Source: Anaerolineaceae bacterium
Lineage (GTDB): Bacteria > Chloroflexota > Anaerolineae > Anaerolineales > Villigracilaceae
Length of the DNA stretch: 44,206 bases
NCBI GenBank assembly: GCA_009885945.1
Contig: VFJR01000017.1
Span: 1 to 44,206 of the forward strand
Direction: 5' to 3'
The notes beneath the pieces are model-generated. The model saw nothing but the letters and a program-made list of their open reading frames with translations. It had not been told where the DNA came from and did no database searches. Shown one piece after another: positions 42,152 through 44,206 of this stretch. The number at the start of each line of letters is the position of its first letter. Within the stretch, counting starts at the first letter, position 1. Made by a program: the position numbers and the translations under genes.

Positions 42152-42235
42152 GAAAGTGGGGATTAGTGGAAAGTAGAAAGTGGAAGGAGTTAGAGGAGTG
42201 AAGAAAGAAGTGATCAGTGGCAGGTGATAGTGAAA
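42152..42235. repeat. Heptamer tract GTGGAAA/GTAGAAA/GTGGAAG
   Basis: In register 42166-42186, with more degenerate GAGTTAG and AGGAGTG units following. It fills the divergent gap between the four-TM protein gene and the nitroreductase gene. Confidence 0.78.
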
Positions 42236-42252
42236 ACGAAAAGGAGAGTCTT

Positions 42253-42765
42253 ATGAATGTAGCAGATGCAATTAAGATGAAGCGGGCAGTGCGAAAATTT
42301 TTGGATAAGCCTTTGACAGATGATGTTGTAACTACGATATTAAATGCAGGCAGACGGTCACAGTCTTCAAAGAATAATCAGGCTTGGCAGTTTATTGCGA
42401 TACGAGATAAACAAATTTTGAAAGATTTATCGGGATGCGGCGAATGGGCGGGGCATATCGCGGGCGCGGCTTTGTGCGTTGCAATTCTGACGCCTGATCC
42501 ATCAGAGAAATTTCAGATCATGTTTGATGCGGGTCAAGCGGCGGCGTTTATGCAGTTGGCGGCATGGGAATTGGGAGTCGGTTCTGTACCCGCTTCATTG
42601 TATGAATTTGAAAAAACGCGCGCGATTTTAGGCTTCCCTGCGGAATGGCATTTGCGCATCGCGCTTTCGTTTGGATATGCGGCAGATGAGGAAAAATTAT
42701 CCGCTATGCCAAAGAAGGGCGGGCGGGTGACGTTGGATGAAGTGGTACATTGGGAAAAATGGTGA
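42253..42765 (+). CDS. Nitroreductase family FMN protein
   Basis: A 170-residue flavoprotein. MNVADAIKMKRAVRKFLDKPL is the usual N-terminus with the Arg that contacts FMN phosphate. SQSSKNNQAWQFIAIRD and the glycine-rich GVGSVPASLYEF segment follow. Start chosen at ATG 42253, 5 nt after AAGGAGA; the ORF from 42217 includes non-family residues. Members reduce nitro compounds, quinones or act as dehydrogenases; substrate cannot be told. A single-gene unit. Confidence 0.88.
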   Translation: MNVADAIKMKRAVRKFLDKPLTDDVVTTILNAGRRSQSSKNNQAWQFIAIRDKQILKDLSGCGEWAGHIAGAALCVAILTPDPSEKFQIMFDAGQAAAFMQLAAWELGVGSVPASLYEFEKTRAILGFPAEWHLRIALSFGYAADEEKLSAMPKKGGRVTLDEVVHWEKW

Positions 42766-42824
42766 GTATAATAAGATTAAGTCCTCAGTATGCTGAAAAT
42801 GAATAGCTAGAAAAGGAGAAAGCC

Positions 42825-43244
42825 ATGGCTACTAAAAAATTTTCATCTGAAGAGATCAAACACCTTGAATTTATTCAGGATGTGATCACACGCATGAACG
42901 GCAATTCCTTCCAAATGAAGGGCTGGATGGTGGCAATCGTATCGGCTCTGCTGGCGATCTATGCCAGTACGCAGAACAACCGCTTTGTGCTTGTCGCTAT
43001 TGTGCCGACAGTCATTTTCTGGTTTTTGGATACATATTACCTGTGGCAAGAACGAAAATTCAGGGGCGTGTATGACGATGTGGCGGGGGTGACAAATAAA
43101 AACAAGATCGCGCTCTTTGCCATGCGCCCTGACTTGTATACTGGTGGAAAGTATTCGTATTTCAATGTGCACTTCTCAGTGACGATCCTGTGGGTATACC
43201 TGCCCGTGATCGCGATATTGTTGGGAATTTATTTTCTTATGTAA
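42825..43244 (+). CDS. Two-TM membrane protein, possible partner of the TIR-STAND protein
   Basis: A 139-residue protein. A soluble N-terminal helix (EEIKHLEFIQDVITRMNGNSFQMKGW) precedes two close TM helices (about 35-47 and 54-70), a conserved-looking linker (DTYYLWQERKFRGVYDDV), and a C-terminal TM helix (about 116-138). I recall similar small proteins in accessory loci but cannot name a family with certainty. AAAAGGAGAAAGCC precedes the ATG. It is followed by a large hairpin and then by the TIR gene on the same strand. Function unknown; a membrane effector or sensor is one possibility. Confidence 0.7.
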   Translation: MATKKFSSEEIKHLEFIQDVITRMNGNSFQMKGWMVAIVSALLAIYASTQNNRFVLVAIVPTVIFWFLDTYYLWQERKFRGVYDDVAGVTNKNKIALFAMRPDLYTGGKYSYFNVHFSVTILWVYLPVIAILLGIYFLM

Positions 43245-43248
43245 TAAA

Positions 43249-43323
43249 CCGTCCACGAATAAAGCCACGAATGAACGAATAGGCGACTCTATTTTCGTTT
43301 ATTCGTGAAAAAATCGTGGACGG
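43249..43323. repeat. CACGAAT word repeat forming a long hairpin
   Basis: Outer arms CCGTCCACGA (43249-43258) and TCGTGGACGG (43314-43323). Inner arms CACGAATGAACGAA (43266-43279) and TTCGTTTATTCGTG (43294-43307) with one G-T pair. No T-run. It lies between the two-TM and TIR-STAND genes. Confidence 0.83.
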
Positions 43324-43353
43324 TAATTGTGACGCACAGGGAGCGCTATCAAC

Positions 43354-44206
43354 ATGAGTCATTGCTTCATAAGTTACTCCAACGCAGACGGGCTTGAGTT
43401 TGCTACAAAACTCGCTACCGAACTTGAGAGCGGACAGCCGTTCATTAAGGTTTGGTTCGATAAAAACGACATGACCTCCAGCGGCGCGGATTGGGATGAA
43501 CAGATCTCTTCTGCGATCAGCTCGGGCAAATGCTTGTTGTTTGTCATGTCTGTGGATAGCACCGCTAAAAACTCGAACTGCAAAGAAGAATGGGCTTGGG
43601 CGTTGAAATATAAAAAGCCCGTCATTTGCATATCCATTGATAAAAAAGCCGAAGACCAATTCCGCTTGAATAGCCGCCAGAAAATTGATTTCACGACCAA
43701 CTTCGATGCAAGGTTGGCGAAATTACGAAAATCCCTCGCACATTTGGATTCGCCCGAAGGTGAATTGGATGAACTCAAACAACGTTTCGCCGATGCTCAA
43801 CGCGATTTACGCCGCGCCAAGGAAGAAGACCAGCCTCGGATTAAAGCAGAACTCGACGAATTGACCGAGCAGATCAAACGTCAGAAAGAGATCGTTAGGA
43901 ATCCCAAAGCGGCGGAAGAGAAGACCGAGAAGAATATCCAAAGCGGACTCGAGCGCGAACGTCAGCCTGAGAGACCCGTCGCAGGGAAAACGTCCACGCG
44001 CTTTATCAATCCGCCGCCAGGGATCGCGCCGAATTATTTCCAGGATCGTTTTGATGAAATAAAAGAAATCAAGAAATTCCTTGAGAATGACGCGCAAAGA
44101 TTGTTGACCATCGTGGGGCGCGCAGGCGTGGGAAAAACTGCAATGGTCTGCCGCCTGCTCAAGGCGTTGGAAAGAGGCGAGCTTCCCGATGACCTCGGCG
44201 AGATGA
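43354..44206 (+). CDS. TIR domain - coiled coil - STAND/NACHT-like NTPase, 3' end beyond the window
   Basis: The frame stays open to the last base; 284 residues are visible. TIR domain: residues 1-125, with CFISYSNADG, VWFDKNDM and the catalytic-type C76-K-E-E79 (SNCKEEWAW), as in NAD-cleaving TIRs. A charged coiled coil spans about 135-205, followed by a Pro-rich hinge (INPPPGIAPN), the linker DRFDEIKEIKKFL that typically precedes STAND ATPases, and Walker A GRAGVGKTA (255-263). GGGAG lies about 10 nt before ATG 43354. Such fusions act in immune-type abortive responses by depleting NAD; no sensor domain is visible yet. Two minus-strand ORFs over this gene are shadows. Confidence 0.9.
   Translation, partial: MSHCFISYSNADGLEFATKLATELESGQPFIKVWFDKNDMTSSGADWDEQISSAISSGKCLLFVMSVDSTAKNSNCKEEWAWALKYKKPVICISIDKKAEDQFRLNSRQKIDFTTNFDARLAKLRKSLAHLDSPEGELDELKQRFADAQRDLRRAKEEDQPRIKAELDELTEQIKRQKEIVRNPKAAEEKTEKNIQSGLERERQPERPVAGKTSTRFINPPPGIAPNYFQDRFDEIKEIKKFLENDAQRLLTIVGRAGVGKTAMVCRLLKALERGELPDDLGEM

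Noticed and set aside
43249-43323. Rho-independent terminator for the two-TM gene
   Set aside because: The stem is long but there is no T-run on either strand; kept as a repeat.
43237-44097. Minus-strand ORFs of 96-140 residues near the right edge
   Set aside because: They lie opposite a continuous plus-strand TIR-STAND frame with clear motifs; their translations show no domain.
1-44206. tRNA genes, including tRNA-Sec near selA
   Set aside because: No cloverleaf with a GTTCGAATC-type T-arm could be found by eye on either strand; a covariance search would be decisive.

Overview
The window reads as chromosomal DNA from an uncultured member of the Chloroflexota, probably class Anaerolineae. 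This is an inference from moderate GC content, a Thr/Pro-rich exported protein, three M42 aminopeptidases, several DUF4190-type small membrane proteins, a T-box ahead of serS and abundant short word-like repeats. No rRNA, tRNA, CRISPR array, transposase or integrase was recognised. The stretch is mostly housekeeping, and both ends cut through genes.

Layout. 1-2.9 kb: 3' part of priA, then a phosphoribosyltransferase. 2.9-7.2 kb (minus strand): sbcC-like ATPase, family 2 glycosyltransferase and a small lipoprotein. 7.2-11.7 kb (plus): Thr/Pro-rich surface protein, then two M42 peptidases, an S51 peptidase and a third M42 peptidase. 11.7-15.2 kb (minus): small membrane proteins, serS with a complete T-box leader, and a sugar-phosphate transferase. 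15.2-21.4 kb: HAD protein, DUF6790 protein, ruvB, a membrane transglutaminase-like protein and a large GT-C glycosyltransferase. 21.3-25.3 kb (minus): MBL-fold protein, DUF1761, cystathionine beta-synthase and small DUF4190/Yip1-like proteins. 25.3-31.4 kb: an acyltransferase that appears inserted upstream of uvrC, then uvrC, a response regulator, an overlapping 46-residue membrane protein and another GT-C enzyme. 31.4-36.1 kb: prfA, speB, prmC and tsaC facing tsaD. 36.1-42.1 kb (minus): secreted metallopeptidase, AAA ATPase, M24 peptidase, a GxxExxY pseudogene and selA. 42.2 kb to the end: nitroreductase, a two-TM protein and the start of a TIR-STAND NTPase, which may be the edge of a defence locus.

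Functional themes. DNA repair and replication restart: priA, sbcC, ruvB, uvrC. Three of these have a -10 box exactly 7 nt before the ATG, which predicts leaderless mRNAs. Translation: serS, prfA, prmC, tsaC, tsaD, selA. Peptide catabolism: three M42 enzymes, S51, M24.

The most unusual layer is repetitive. Tandem degenerate heptamers occur at eight loci, including inside priA, prmC and a glycosyltransferase. In priA and prmC they form 13-bp-arm palindromes that add about 15-19 residues without breaking the frame. Other families are CAGC-NN-GCTG palindromes, 9-11-mer CACRAA-type words, split ACCTGACAGGT arms and GCGAATTAGCGAAT inverted copies. Together they suggest active, poorly described repeat generation that also enters proteins.
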